Assembly (NCBI GenBank): GCA_009746045.1
Contig: RPFO01001685.1
Span: forward strand, 1 to 64,000
From: Mesostigma viride
Taxonomy: Eukaryota > Streptophyta > Mesostigmatophyceae > Mesostigmatales > Mesostigmataceae
Direction of reading: 5' to 3'
Length of the DNA: 64,000 nucleotides
In this document: positions 1-9,902 of the stretch, piece by piece
How positions within the stretch are numbered: position 1 is the stretch's first letter
Layout: the number at the start of each line of letters is the position of its first letter
Notes under the pieces: model-generated
What the model was told of the DNA's origin: nothing
Seen by the model: the letters and a program-made list of their open reading frames with translations, nothing else
The model's database searches: none
Position numbers and translations under genes: made by a program

Positions 1-94
1 TTTGCATGTTTGCCTCCTAGCTCCGTTCCTATGTGCAATTCACGCATTGCCAGCTCAATATTTGAGTGTGTGTAAGGAGAATGGCTTATGGTGG

Positions 95-300
95 TTACAC
101 GTGCTCCCATTTGGGAAGTCACGGAGCAACAGAGTGCTTGTGTAATCCCTGAGTTTGTACAGCGGGGAAGGGGCAGAGACCACGCCAGCCCGTCCTCATG
201 CCACAGGGACATGCACGGGGTGCACAATCGGACCGATCTGCCAAAACGATCCAGTACCCTGTGGGTGCAACAATGAGCCGCATGTGAGCATTGCAATTCT
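95..300 (-). mobile_element. diverged 3' end of an ORF1-only LINE-A unit
   Basis: Read on the minus strand this is the 3' untranslated region of the ORF1-only family A unit, which also occurs at 14211-14653, 37130-38395, 39880-40610 and 61140-61792. Shared landmarks are the GCTCCC...GGGA-type terminal hairpin near 100-115, the block with GGGCAGAGACC, the CATGCC palindrome and the GTGGGTGCAA block. It is the most diverged copy in the window and carries no coding sequence. Positions 1-94 hold nothing I recognise. Confidence 0.6.
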
Positions 301-334
301 TCCAGCCTAGATTTCGCCTACCCTAGTTGTCTCC

Positions 335-581
335 CCACGGCCCATTGCAAAGCCAGGGTAGCTGAAGACGCAAGCGGTTGTTAATTGGCCCTGAGGATAC
401 GCGTACACTATCGCCTTTCGTCGATTAGCCATTACAGAGAGGGACAGCTCGGATGAGGATTATATCCCACCTAGTACGAAATGGTTGCCAGGGCATGATG
501 CAGACGATAAATTTCTCTGTTCGTTTATAAACTTTAAATATTGTGTAAACTATTTTTTCTAAATGAGATCAAGCATAGTAC
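335..581 (+). mobile_element. LINE-C 3' end, left half of a copy split by the Penelope-like element
   Basis: The sequence aligns with the end of the LINE-C reading frame and 3' UTR at about 17800-18010, including the stretch encoding the acidic end of the protein (SSDEDYI) and the following TGATGCAGACGATA block. It stops at ATAGTAC (575-581). That heptamer recurs at 14133-14139, after which the LINE-C tail resumes. The Penelope-like element therefore inserted here with a 7-bp target duplication. Confidence 0.7.
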
Positions 582-1824
582 AGGATTTCCGATTTCTGGC
601 CTGCGCTTGGTTGTCTCTTTGTATAGATTGGTTGAATATAGTTCGTTTTCGGCTAGGAGGCGTGGCTTTGCAGACGGGCAAGAGGATTTCAGCCGTGGGC
701 AACCAAGCACACATTCGTCGGGCTTAGTCCGACGAGTGCGGCACGTGAACCGGCACTTCCCGGTCACACACGACACCATAGAGATAGTCAGCTGCACCGC
801 CTCAATGTCGCGAAACCCCATAGTTCCATCGAATCGTTTTCAGCGGCCGGCATTTCTCTCCGCGTTTCTCACAACTCGTTTTCAGGATTCAATACTCCAT
901 CGTTCCTGCATTTTCCTCTTCTACCAGGTTGTGGCTTTTTTGAAAGCACGAATGTACCGGGATGGGACGCTTCGGCTGTCTCAATCTACACATCAATACG
1001 ATGTCCCCTCTCACCTTCCTCCATCATTCCGCTCACAATTGCACTACGGTTGTGTTTTTGTTCTTTTTCTTGGTTCTCGTTTTGTTTTGCTGTTCTTGTC
1101 CTTTTTCTTTTTTCTTTACTCTTACTGAGGGAGCTAGGCTGGGCTGCGCGCTGGGTGTGCTATCTCGTGTTTTTCTGTGGCACTTGAGAAGACTAACCAA
1201 GGATCGGGCCCTCCCAACACGGCAATATAGCCTTTGCTTTGTTTACCCCTCCAATCTCTTTACAAACGCCAAAAAACACAAAGGCAGAGCACGGTGACTC
1301 ATCTGGAACATGAAGAAGGGAAATCTTTTCGTTACAGGAAAGAGGTGTCAAAGTATGACAATTGGAAGCCCCCCCACTGGGAATCCACATGTTCCGAGGT
1401 CCATTCAGCTGTGCTGTTAGCACATCCTGCCCGGCGAGATTTGCATCATGGAGGTCCACCGCTATCGCGTAACGGTGTGTACGCAGTGAATATTGACTTA
1501 CCTCAATATGCTCCGCTCTGGTTCTGTTTGATGTCTAGCTTCATGCATCTGATCATCATGAAACACCTTATGACTTTCTGGCATGCTTCTTACCCCCACA
1601 GGAATACGGCCAATCCAGTGGCATTTGATTACCGGAAGTACACTGCTATTATCTCGGCCAGTTCCCCAATCGTATCTCCTCACAGGATGGCGGAAAGCGT
1701 TGTCGCATCAACGACGCGCCAATACCATCACTGCAGGATGACCACACTCTTACGCGGCCTCCGGCGCTTACAGCGCACACGCATTTGTCGCTTACCAACT
1801 CCACTAGCCCACACCCGAAAGCAC

Positions 1825-3707
1825 CCGTCGCGTCATTTATGCCATTTACAACCGCGGGTACCCTCAGCGTAATCTACGTTGGCCAGACGCAACGGATTGC
1901 CTGGACGCGTTTCAGGAACATGTCCGAGCGGCACGCCGCCTTCATATTGGCCGCCCTGCCGCCAACGACGACATCCCCCTACAGCGGCCGCCATGGCCCA
2001 ATACGGGTGGTGGGATTGGCGAGTCGTCCCCTTGGAACATGTCCTCGGCACTTTACCGGCGCCGCTTTTCGCAAGCCGCAGGGCATCGGGAAACGTTTTT
2101 GGAACGAATGTTAACTGCATTTCTGCCCCACGGTTTTTGCATTGAAGGCAAGATTTCAAAGCTCGGTCTCGCCGCCGCCCGCCTTCCCCCGTCCGTCCCC
2201 GCCCTCTTATGTTCATCCGTGCCTGGCGTCTGAAGCACAATCTCCACCCATATCGCCCTATCCCCCAGCGTCACCCCGGCCCCTCCACCTTCCACACCAT
2301 GTGTCCACCGATCCTTCCCTTTACTTCACCAGTCTCCGCTGCTTACGTCACATGTCTCGGCTTATGCAACGCGGCAACTTTCATGCATCCTATCTCGAAG
2401 CCTGCAGCTTGAAGAAGCTTACCAGCTTACACATTGCCGTCGGGTCGTGCTCCCCAGCTGATCTGCAAGTCCCCCGCTCCCATGCCACTAGTCTGCGAGG
2501 CCTTCTCGCACGTATCATTCGGCACCGTGTCAATGGAATGCAGATGCACTGCGTCCGCACCGTTTACTGATCTCACCTTTCATTCATGCTGCGATGGATG
2601 AGCTGTGTTTGCCACACATTCTGCATTTGCCCCGCAAGTGCAGGCTGCGATGCCGCTCCGTGTGCGCAACACTTTCGGCACTCCATCTGCCGCCTGGCAT
2701 TACTCTCCCACCTTGGGACAATGGTTTTCAAGCAACGGGAAGGTCAGCCGCAGTAGAACGCCCACCGAGCTGGCCACCATCTTGGCAGGGGCCCTCCCCT
2801 GCCAACAACAACGGTATTTCAAGTACCTTGATCCCACCTCACAGCACGTCATGACCGCTGACCTCAGCATCCTGCCGAGCCACACGCTTGTAGACTCTTT
2901 GCCAAAGGCACCAAGTTCTCGGCCGTGGGTCCAGCGCACGTTGTGCCAAAGAGGTGAATGCACTGCTCTCCACATCACTGCGCAAATTCTGCAATGCCAT
3001 GTGCACGGACCTACAGCTTGCTCCCCTTGCCATGGAACCGTGGTTTCGCGCCGTCATTCACGAATGCAATGCACGTCTCACCAGGCTTGATACCGTTTCC
3101 AGCAGGTCCACCGCACCACCTGGCTTCAAACACCACAGATAAAGCACTTCTTGACCACTTCAAGCAGGACTTTATATCACACGTGTGTTGACAAGAGTGC
3201 CAACAACTTTGCTTTATTATATGCAAGAAGCACTACCTTGCTACTTTGCAACACGAGTTGGCGTCCAGCCCTACCTATGTTCAGCGTGCACAGTCCACCG
3301 CCAGTATCACGTGCTGCTCATCGGCTTTTCTGCACAGCCAAAAACATTTTGCTCGCGGCATTCCTTAGCGGCAGCGACGCGCACCACCACTACGTTCCCA
3401 TATCTGTATCTCACTCTTAAGCTGCACAAAACTCCTGTTGCTTTGCGCACCATTGCTGCGTCGCCATTCAGCCCCACTGATGCCTCTCTCGAAACTCATC
3501 TGCCATGCTTTGAATGCTCTTCTTCCCCGAAGCCAATGCATTATGGGTGGAGGTGCTGTCGAATGCCGGGTATGAATGCCGCTGGTAGTGGGATCGTCAT
3601 AGACTCAGCCCAAGTACGTCTTACGCCTTGCCGCCCTTAGCCGTTCTAAGACAGCAGCAGAGAAACGTATACCTATGCCCATAGCCACCTATGATTTCAC
3701 ACCACTC
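1825..3707 (+). pseudogene. Penelope-like ORF, 5' half: GIY-YIG endonuclease and start of the RT
   Basis: At 1830-1900 two adjacent frames together give a GIY-YIG signature: VIYAIYNRG in one and SVIYVGQTQR in the next, followed by a W-x-RF-x-x-(H) segment. The middle part (2000-3300) is frameshifted and I assign no domain to it. At about 3390-3490 the frame reads YLTLKLHKTP...LRTIAASP, the KLHK motif typical of Penelope-type RTs. At 3690-3710 it reads TYDFTPLY, RT motif A with the catalytic Asp. The reading frame is cut there by the inverted-repeat element and resumes exactly in frame at 12640. At least two frameshifts are needed, so it is a decayed copy. Much of 582-1824 has no recognisable domain. 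Confidence 0.65.
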
Positions 3708-3711
3708 TATA

Positions 3712-5239
3712 TCCCTAAATGGTCTTGCTGCCGATTTCCGCCAAAAATCGAGTTCCAGCCGATGCATCGGCCCCTCTCGGGGGACCAGATGCCGCGAAAT
3801 CTATTGAGAATTAGGAAAAGTTTTAGCTGAGAAGATCGAAAGTTTATAAAATTCTTCACAGCATGGTACTAGGGTTTGCATACTTTTGACAAAGTTATAG
3901 AGGTGTTCTGGCCGGTCAAAGTACAAGGGTCAGGGTACTTTTTCCGTACACGTGCATTCCGGGAAAACGACGACCTGGCCATGGCGGCTTGCGCCCACGC
4001 ATGGCATTTACGTTTGCGTCGAATTTTCTGTCCAAAACTTAGGATATTGATTTTAACGTCCTAAAGATCATACAGGCCAATTTTTGGTTCGCGGGAATGC
4101 CATTTGATAGGTGTCGGCAGCGTTCTTGCTTGAAAAAACTGCGATCAGGCCGGACGATAGAAACGTTGACAGCAATACCTTTCCGGCGTATTTTTAAAGG
4201 ATATATCGGTTTCTTTTACTTTTTATGATACATAGTAGTCGTAAACGTGCAAGGGTGGCCAGAAATCGCCGAATCCAGCGACCATGCTGCACAGCTTGGT
4301 GGCCGAAATGCGCCATTTTCGGCCACCGCCGGGCCAGAGTAACGCCATCCATGCCTGGTAAAGCTTAAGCATCGTTTTCCTATCGATGTTGACATTATAT
4401 ATACGTTCTAGCTTGTGTACACATTCTTTTTGCACTATTCATGCTCTTTCTTGACCTGGCCTGCCCCTTTCTAAAACCCATTCTTAGCTGCTTCCCTCAG
4501 TCAGTTGACCTGCCACAGGGTGATGGTGATAAGTTTTAGAGGCTGTATGGTTTGAATACCTCCATATATGTTTGTATACATTTCCCACACACATATTGCA
4601 TGAGTGTTGAGGCAGTTTGGCTGGTCTCTACTCTGTGGCATCATCAAGCACGTAACTGGTGAGTAAAAGCTTCCCATTGACAGCATGTGCCACCAGGTGT
4701 GCTGGCCATCACCTGGAAAGCTATAGCAGCTTAGGCCTAGTTTATCCTTGCTAGGGCAGGCTGAAATAGGCTCAACACCACTAGTTTGTTGGTGGCTGCC
4801 TCCTAGAATGCATGCCTTGCGTAGGGTGTCCGTACCACGTTACCTACGTGCATGGACAAGGTAGCACCTGCACATAGGTGCCATGTAAGGGCAGTGTGAT
4901 GATGCAGTTATGTTTCCCCATCATTGTGGAAGGGAAATGTATTGTTTGGCATGGTTGGTGGCCATATTAGGGGTCGTATGCCCACCCCTATCCCTTGGTT
5001 GCATTTTACCAACGGTACCCCTATGGGCTGTACTGGGTGTAACTGCTGGTATACCCACCCAAATGATGACCCCAATGGCTCAAACTGTTCAGCAACTAAT
5101 TGTTTATCATCCCTGAAGTGGTAGGTGCCTAGGTCTTATAACATAATTCAAAATGCACATTCTACCAAAAATGAAAACGCGCGTCTTGACCCCCCTGACA
5201 TTGACGGCAGTTAAACATGGCCTACCCTGCATATATGTG
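3712..5239. other. left interior of the inverted-repeat element, no intact gene
   Basis: Positions 3900-4180 are recognisably similar to the reverse complement of about 20000-20240 inside the TTAA element at 18719-20446. Shared blocks include GGTCAAAGTACA, CCATGGCGGC, GGTGTCGGCA and AAAAAACTGCGAT. In both elements a matching frame can be read, of the form FxFA...(D/E)IDF, but here it carries a stop. This suggests a degraded shared gene, or a related non-coding interior, linking the two elements. I recognise nothing in 4200-5239. Confidence 0.5.
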
Positions 5240-6934
5240 TCCTGGATTGAGACACGTTTTTTTCTCCATGCACAGCTGAAAAAACCTGCGCCGAGGTGCG
5301 GCACCGCGGCCTACGGTAGTGATTACTGTCTGCGACACGCCCGGGGCTGGCTGCATCTACCTGTCGGCCAATTGTGACCCGTGGGCTAGGCGAATTTGAA
5401 TGCGGCTTTCCCGTTAGTTGTGGCTCCACCGCTCCAGTTTTCTAGGCTGACATGATGAACCGACGGGGGTTCCTGGATTGAGACACGTTTTTTTCTCCAT
5501 GCACAGCTGAAAAAACCTGCGCCGAGGTGCGGCACCGCGGCCTACGGTAGTGATTACTGTCTGCGACACGCCCGGGGCTGGCTGCATCTACCTGTCGGCC
5601 AATTGTGACCCGTGGGCTAGGCGAATTTGAATGCGGCTTTCCCGTTAGTTGTGGCTCCACCGCTCCAGTTTTCTAGGCTGACATGATGAACCGACGGGGG
5701 TTCCTGGATTGAGACACGTTTTTTTCTCCATGCACAGCTGAAAAAACCTGCGCCGAGGTGCGGCACCGCGGCCTACGGTAGTGATTACTGTCTGCGACAC
5801 GCCCGGGGCTGGCTGCATCTACCTGTCGGCCAATTGTGACCCGTGGGCTAGGCGAATTTGAATGCGGCTTTCCCGTTAGTTGTGGCTCCACCGCTCCAGT
5901 TTTCTAGGCTGACATGATGAACCGACGGGGGTTCCTGGATTGAGACACGTTTTTTTCTCCATGCACAGCTGAAAAAACCTGCGCCGAGGTGCGGCACCGC
6001 GGCCTACGGTAGTGATTACTGTCTGCGACACGCCCGGGGCTGGCTGCATCTACCTGTCGGCCAATTGTGACCCGTGGGCTAGGCGAATTTGAATGCGGCT
6101 TTCCCGTTAGTTGTGGCTCCACCGCTCCAGTTTTCTAGGCTGACATGATGAACCGACGGGGGTTCCTGGATTGAGACACGTTTTTTTCTCCATGCACAGC
6201 TGAAAAAACCTGCGCCGAGGTGCGGCACCGCGGCCTACGGTAGTGATTACTGTCTGCGACACGCCCGGGGCTGGCTGCATCTACCTGTCGGCCAATTGTG
6301 ACCCGTGGGCTAGGCGAATTTGAATGCGGCTTTCCCGTTAGTTGTGGCTCCACCGCTCCAGTTTTCTAGGCTGACATGATGAACCGACGGGGGTTCCTGG
6401 ATTGAGACACGTTTTTTTCTCCATGCACAGCTGAAAAAACCTGCGCCGAGGTGCGGCACCGCGGCCTACGTAGTGATTACTGTCTGCGACACGCCCGGGG
6501 CTGGCTGCATCTACCTGTCGGCCAATTGTGACCCGTGGGCTAGGCGAATTTGAATGCGGCTTTCCCGTTAGTTGTGGCTCCACCGCTCCAGTTTTCTAGG
6601 CTGACATGATGAACCGACGGGGGTTCCTGGATTGAGACACGTTTTTTTCTCCATGCACAGCTGAAAAAACCTGCGCCGAGGTGCGGCACCGCGGCCTACG
6701 GTAGTGATTACTGTCTGCGACACGCCCGGGGCTGGCTGCATCTACCTGTCGGCCAATTGTGACCCGTGGGCTAGGCGAATTTGAATGCGGCTTTCCCGTT
6801 AGTTGTGGCTCCACCGCTCCAGTTTTCTAGGCTGACATGATGAACCGACGGGGGTTCCTGGATTGAGACACGTTTTTTTCTCCATGCACAGCTGAAAAAA
6901 CCTGCGCCGAGGTGCGGCACCGCGGCCGCCCCGC
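5240..6934 (+). repeat. 231-bp tandem repeat array, seven full units plus a partial eighth
   Basis: Units begin (TCCTGGATTGAGACACG) at 5240, 5471, 5702, 5933, 6164, 6395, 6625 and 6856. The spacing is 231 bp throughout except one 230-bp unit with a single G missing at 6470. Otherwise the units look identical. The eighth unit runs directly into the retrotransposon 5' leader at about 6935. An array of near-identical monomers immediately 5' of a retrotransposon ORF resembles the promoter-bearing 5' monomers of mouse L1; that parallel is inference. The minus-strand 72-codon frames in each unit are not taken as genes. Confidence 0.9.
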
Positions 6935-6935
6935 G

Positions 6936-6986
6936 TTGGGGGGCTGCCGCCCCCCAAACCCCCCGCTTGGGGGGCACGCCCCCCAA
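6936..6986 (+). other. twin G/C-run hairpins in the retrotransposon leader
   Basis: There are two perfect 9-bp stems, TTGGGGGGC/GCCCCCCAA, at 6936-6957 (4-base loop) and 6967-6986 (2-base loop). They lie between the last 231-bp repeat and the first ATG at 7053. They could structure the 5' UTR RNA or mark the element's 5' end. No function is shown by the sequence alone. Confidence 0.7.
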
Positions 6987-7052
6987 ACCCCCCGCGTCCG
7001 CATCTCGCTCTCCCCCCGCGCTTCCGGTTCCGTTGTTTTACGCACCTCCCCC

Positions 7053-9902
7053 ATGCCTCCTTCACGACGCCGCACCTCCCGGGCGCGGGATGCGCTGCCT
7101 AGTGGCGCCCCTGCGCCGCGTCGGTCCTTACGCATCGCGGCGCACCTGCAGGAGATGGGCGACCTGGACGACGGCGGTCGTGGCGCCCCTGTGCCACTCT
7201 CGCTTGTGTGCGAGGTCTGCCACAGTGGTGAGGATGCCCCCCGTCTCCTTGTGTGTGATTCGTGCCAATGCGGCTGGCACACGCGCTGCTTGGTCCCGCC
7301 CCTCTTCCGGCTGCCTCCCCCGGGTCCTTGGGCGTGCCCTCATTGCGTGGCCCCGCCTCGGCCGTCCCTAGGCTCCCGACGCGCGGCCGTGTCGACCCCG
7401 GGATCCCATTCGGCCCGCGCCCCCTCCCGCAGCCCCTCGCTGGACCCTCTCCTGGGCCTTGCGGACCTCGTGGAGGGTTCCACACCGTGCTCCCGCTCTC
7501 CCCGCGCCGTCACGTCCGGCCCCTCCGCGGGGTCCCCTGGCCCTGCCCCGCCTAGCTCTGGGGATCCACCTCCGGCCAGCACGGCGGTGGCCACTGACCT
7601 GCGTCCTCCTGTGCTTGAGGGGTCCCTGGCGGCTCTCCTCCCTGAGGCTGTGGGACACCCTGCGGCGACTCCTGTGGTGGGCCCCTGGTCGGCCGCGCTT
7701 GGGTCCCACGACTTCTCCGTTTGGCCCCCCACCAACATTGCGGGCGTCAGCGCGCTCCGGCACGCCACGTTCTCTTGGCTGTATTGCCCCTTGCTGTTGG
7801 ACGCTGTCGGCTTGCACGCGGCGTTTCCTACGCTCCCACGGCCCCCTGAATTTAGTGCCCTTGTGGTTCGTGTCCGGCACATGCTGCAGGCAGCCTCCCC
7901 CCCTGTCCTTGCCTCCACGCTTTGGGGGTTTGTCCTCGAGGACTACCATGCCGGCGGCCGCCTGCCTTGGCACCTGCCCGCGGTGCGCCAAGAATGGCTC
8001 CTGAATCTGGACGCTCAAGTGGCGCAGGCGGTGGTGCTCTTTGCTACAGGGCTTGCCGTGCAGGCCCAGCAGGCCGCCCGTGCGACATATCTCGCTGGGG
8101 GGGCCACCGACCACGCCTTGCTCGATCGCCCTCAGCTGCACACGTTTCTTGCCTCTGCCGGGCCCGGCTCGGCCGGCCTTGTTGCGCAGGCCCACGGGCG
8201 CTTGACTACGGCGGTCACCCCAGCGCAAGCCGCCCGCCTGCGCGTTGACTTCGGGGCTCCTGTCACCGTGCACGCCGGCGACCTGGTTCTGTACGATGCG
8301 GGGGGGGGGCGTGTTCTTGAGCTGAGCGCGGGTGCGGCCGTGCCCGCCATCTTGCACGATGTGCTCGAGCTTGCGGGCATCCCCCATGTCTGGCACCCTG
8401 CTGGTCCGCGCCGCCGTCTTCTCTCCGCCGATGAGATCGCCCGACTGCCGAGCTGGGAGCTGGGGTGGGACGCGGCGCCCGCCCACTACGGGCCGGCCCA
8501 CTTGGTGGATGTCACTGCCAGCGGCCCCTCCTGCCCCATCTGCTTGGACCTGCCTCGCCCTGGTGACGGTCTCTGCCGCCTCCCTGCTTGCGGCCACGTC
8601 TTCCATCAAGCTTGCATCGCCACGAGCTTGCACGCGACCTCCGCCACCTGCCCCCTTTGCCGGGCCGCGGTCCTTTCCCCCTTGCCTCCTGGCGTTCTCC
8701 CGCTGGGGCCCTCGCCCGTGTCCGTGCGCCGCCAGTCCCACGCGCCTGCCCCGACACCTGCCTCCCCTGTGCGTGGTCGTGGGTCGCGCGCCGGCTTGGC
8801 TGCCTCCTCCAGCGCCCCCCTCCCGGCCGTGGGGGCCGTCCCCGCGCCGGTCTTGTCCTCGGCTGCCACGAGCCCTGCTGACCGCCCGGCGGCCGGCCCC
8901 GCCCTGGGTTCCGCTGCAGCTGTAGTTCCTCTGGCTGAGGGTGCTCCCGACCCCTCCCCCTCTCGACCCGGGCCGGCCCAACCGGGTGGGCGCACCCCCT
9001 CAGATGGCTTCCATTATTGCCAAGTCGATGGTCCCCTTGGTGACCCGTGTGGCGCGCGCCTGCCCAACCGGAATTCGTTGCTGGTGCACATTCGGGCTTC
9101 CCACCCCCACATCACGGAGGCCGCCATGCGCGCCATGGACTGCTACCGCTGCCCGGCAGCCCATTGCCAGCGGATTTTTTCGATCCACGGGCGGTACCAG
9201 CATGAGCGGCAGTGCCGCCGCCAAACCCCCCAGAACGGCCTGCCCGGCGGCCCGGCGGCCGCACCGGCCTCCCGGTCCGGGGCGGCCCCTCGGTCGGCCC
9301 CTGCCCCTCCACCGGCATCGCAGGGTACGAGCGATCCGGGGGACCTCTCGGCAGGCTGGGCATTCCTGGCCACGCTCCCTTTTGCCGCCTGTGCGCGCAA
9401 CCCTTGCATGACGCTCCCGGACGTCCCTCACCGCGCCCGGAGCTTGTTTACGCGCTGCGCCCTGCTTTCCCTGGCCCGGATGCATAGTCACCCTCTCGAC
9501 GAACTCGGCCACAAGCTGTTTCTCGTCACCCCCCGGCTCCTCTTAGCGCCGTTGGAGCGGGGCGTGCGTGGCGTACAGGGTGCGGTCATCGCTCGCTGCC
9601 GGCGGTTCCTCCTCGGGGATTGGGAAGGGCTGTGGGCGCTGCAGCCTCCGGCCTCCACCCGGGTGTCGGGGGCCGCCTCCTTTGCCCGGGTGGAAGCTGA
9701 CGTCATGCGGTTGGTGAAGGTAGGTGAATTGAGCCGGGCCATGCAAAAGCTTGAACTGACCGCGTTGGCTCCCTCCACTCCCCCGACCCTGCAGGCTTTG
9801 CGCGACCTTCACCCCGACGAACCGGCCTTTGCGGTGCCCGCCCCGGCCACCCCCCGCCCCCGCCTATTGTCCTGGACCTGGACATCTTCACGGCTGTGCT
9901 GA
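7053..9902 (+). CDS. retrotransposon polyprotein, N-terminal part: PHD, RING and C2H2 zinc fingers
   Basis: The first ATG of the frame is at 7053. The frame is open upstream to 6912, but only with a GTG. Visible domains are a PHD-type finger at residues 53-103 (CEVC...CDSC...H..C...CPHC); a RING-H2-like finger at about 494-537 (CPIC...CGHVFH..C...CPLC); and two C2H2-type fingers at about 656-685 and 697-722. A Pro/Ala-rich linker separates PHD from RING. DLHPDEPA near the end is typical of the stretch before the RT in this class. The frame ends at 9902 only because of a one-base deletion in a C-run at 9850-9855. The RT continues in the next frame. C2H2 fingers are usual DNA-binding parts of such elements. 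PHD and RING suggest chromatin targeting and ubiquitin-ligase activity, which is inference. Confidence 0.8.
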   Translation: MPPSRRRTSRARDALPSGAPAPRRSLRIAAHLQEMGDLDDGGRGAPVPLSLVCEVCHSGEDAPRLLVCDSCQCGWHTRCLVPPLFRLPPPGPWACPHCVAPPRPSLGSRRAAVSTPGSHSARAPSRSPSLDPLLGLADLVEGSTPCSRSPRAVTSGPSAGSPGPAPPSSGDPPPASTAVATDLRPPVLEGSLAALLPEAVGHPAATPVVGPWSAALGSHDFSVWPPTNIAGVSALRHATFSWLYCPLLLDAVGLHAAFPTLPRPPEFSALVVRVRHMLQAASPPVLASTLWGFVLEDYHAGGRLPWHLPAVRQEWLLNLDAQVAQAVVLFATGLAVQAQQAARATYLAGGATDHALLDRPQLHTFLASAGPGSAGLVAQAHGRLTTAVTPAQAARLRVDFGAPVTVHAGDLVLYDAGGGRVLELSAGAAVPAILHDVLELAGIPHVWHPAGPRRRLLSADEIARLPSWELGWDAAPAHYGPAHLVDVTASGPSCPICLDLPRPGDGLCRLPACGHVFHQACIATSLHATSATCPLCRAAVLSPLPPGVLPLGPSPVSVRRQSHAPAPTPASPVRGRGSRAGLAASSSAPLPAVGAVPAPVLSSAATSPADRPAAGPALGSAAAVVPLAEGAPDPSPSRPGPAQPGGRTPSDGFHYCQVDGPLGDPCGARLPNRNSLLVHIRASHPHITEAAMRAMDCYRCPAAHCQRIFSIHGRYQHERQCRRQTPQNGLPGGPAAAPASRSGAAPRSAPAPPPASQGTSDPGDLSAGWAFLATLPFAACARNPCMTLPDVPHRARSLFTRCALLSLARMHSHPLDELGHKLFLVTPRLLLAPLERGVRGVQGAVIARCRRFLLGDWEGLWALQPPASTRVSGAASFARVEADVMRLVKVGELSRAMQKLELTALAPSTPPTLQALRDLHPDEPAFAVPAPATPRPRLLSWTWTSSRLC

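Noticed and set aside
88-1872. Host genes before the Penelope-like GIY-YIG
   Set aside because: The frames are short and overlap LINE, ORF1-unit or Penelope sequence; none has a recognisable domain.
5211-6814. Identical 72-codon minus-strand frames repeated seven times
   Set aside because: One per 231-bp unit, with no known domain; better explained by the tandem array.
5240-6934. CRISPR array
   Set aside because: Units are 231 bp with no unique spacers and lie in a eukaryotic context.
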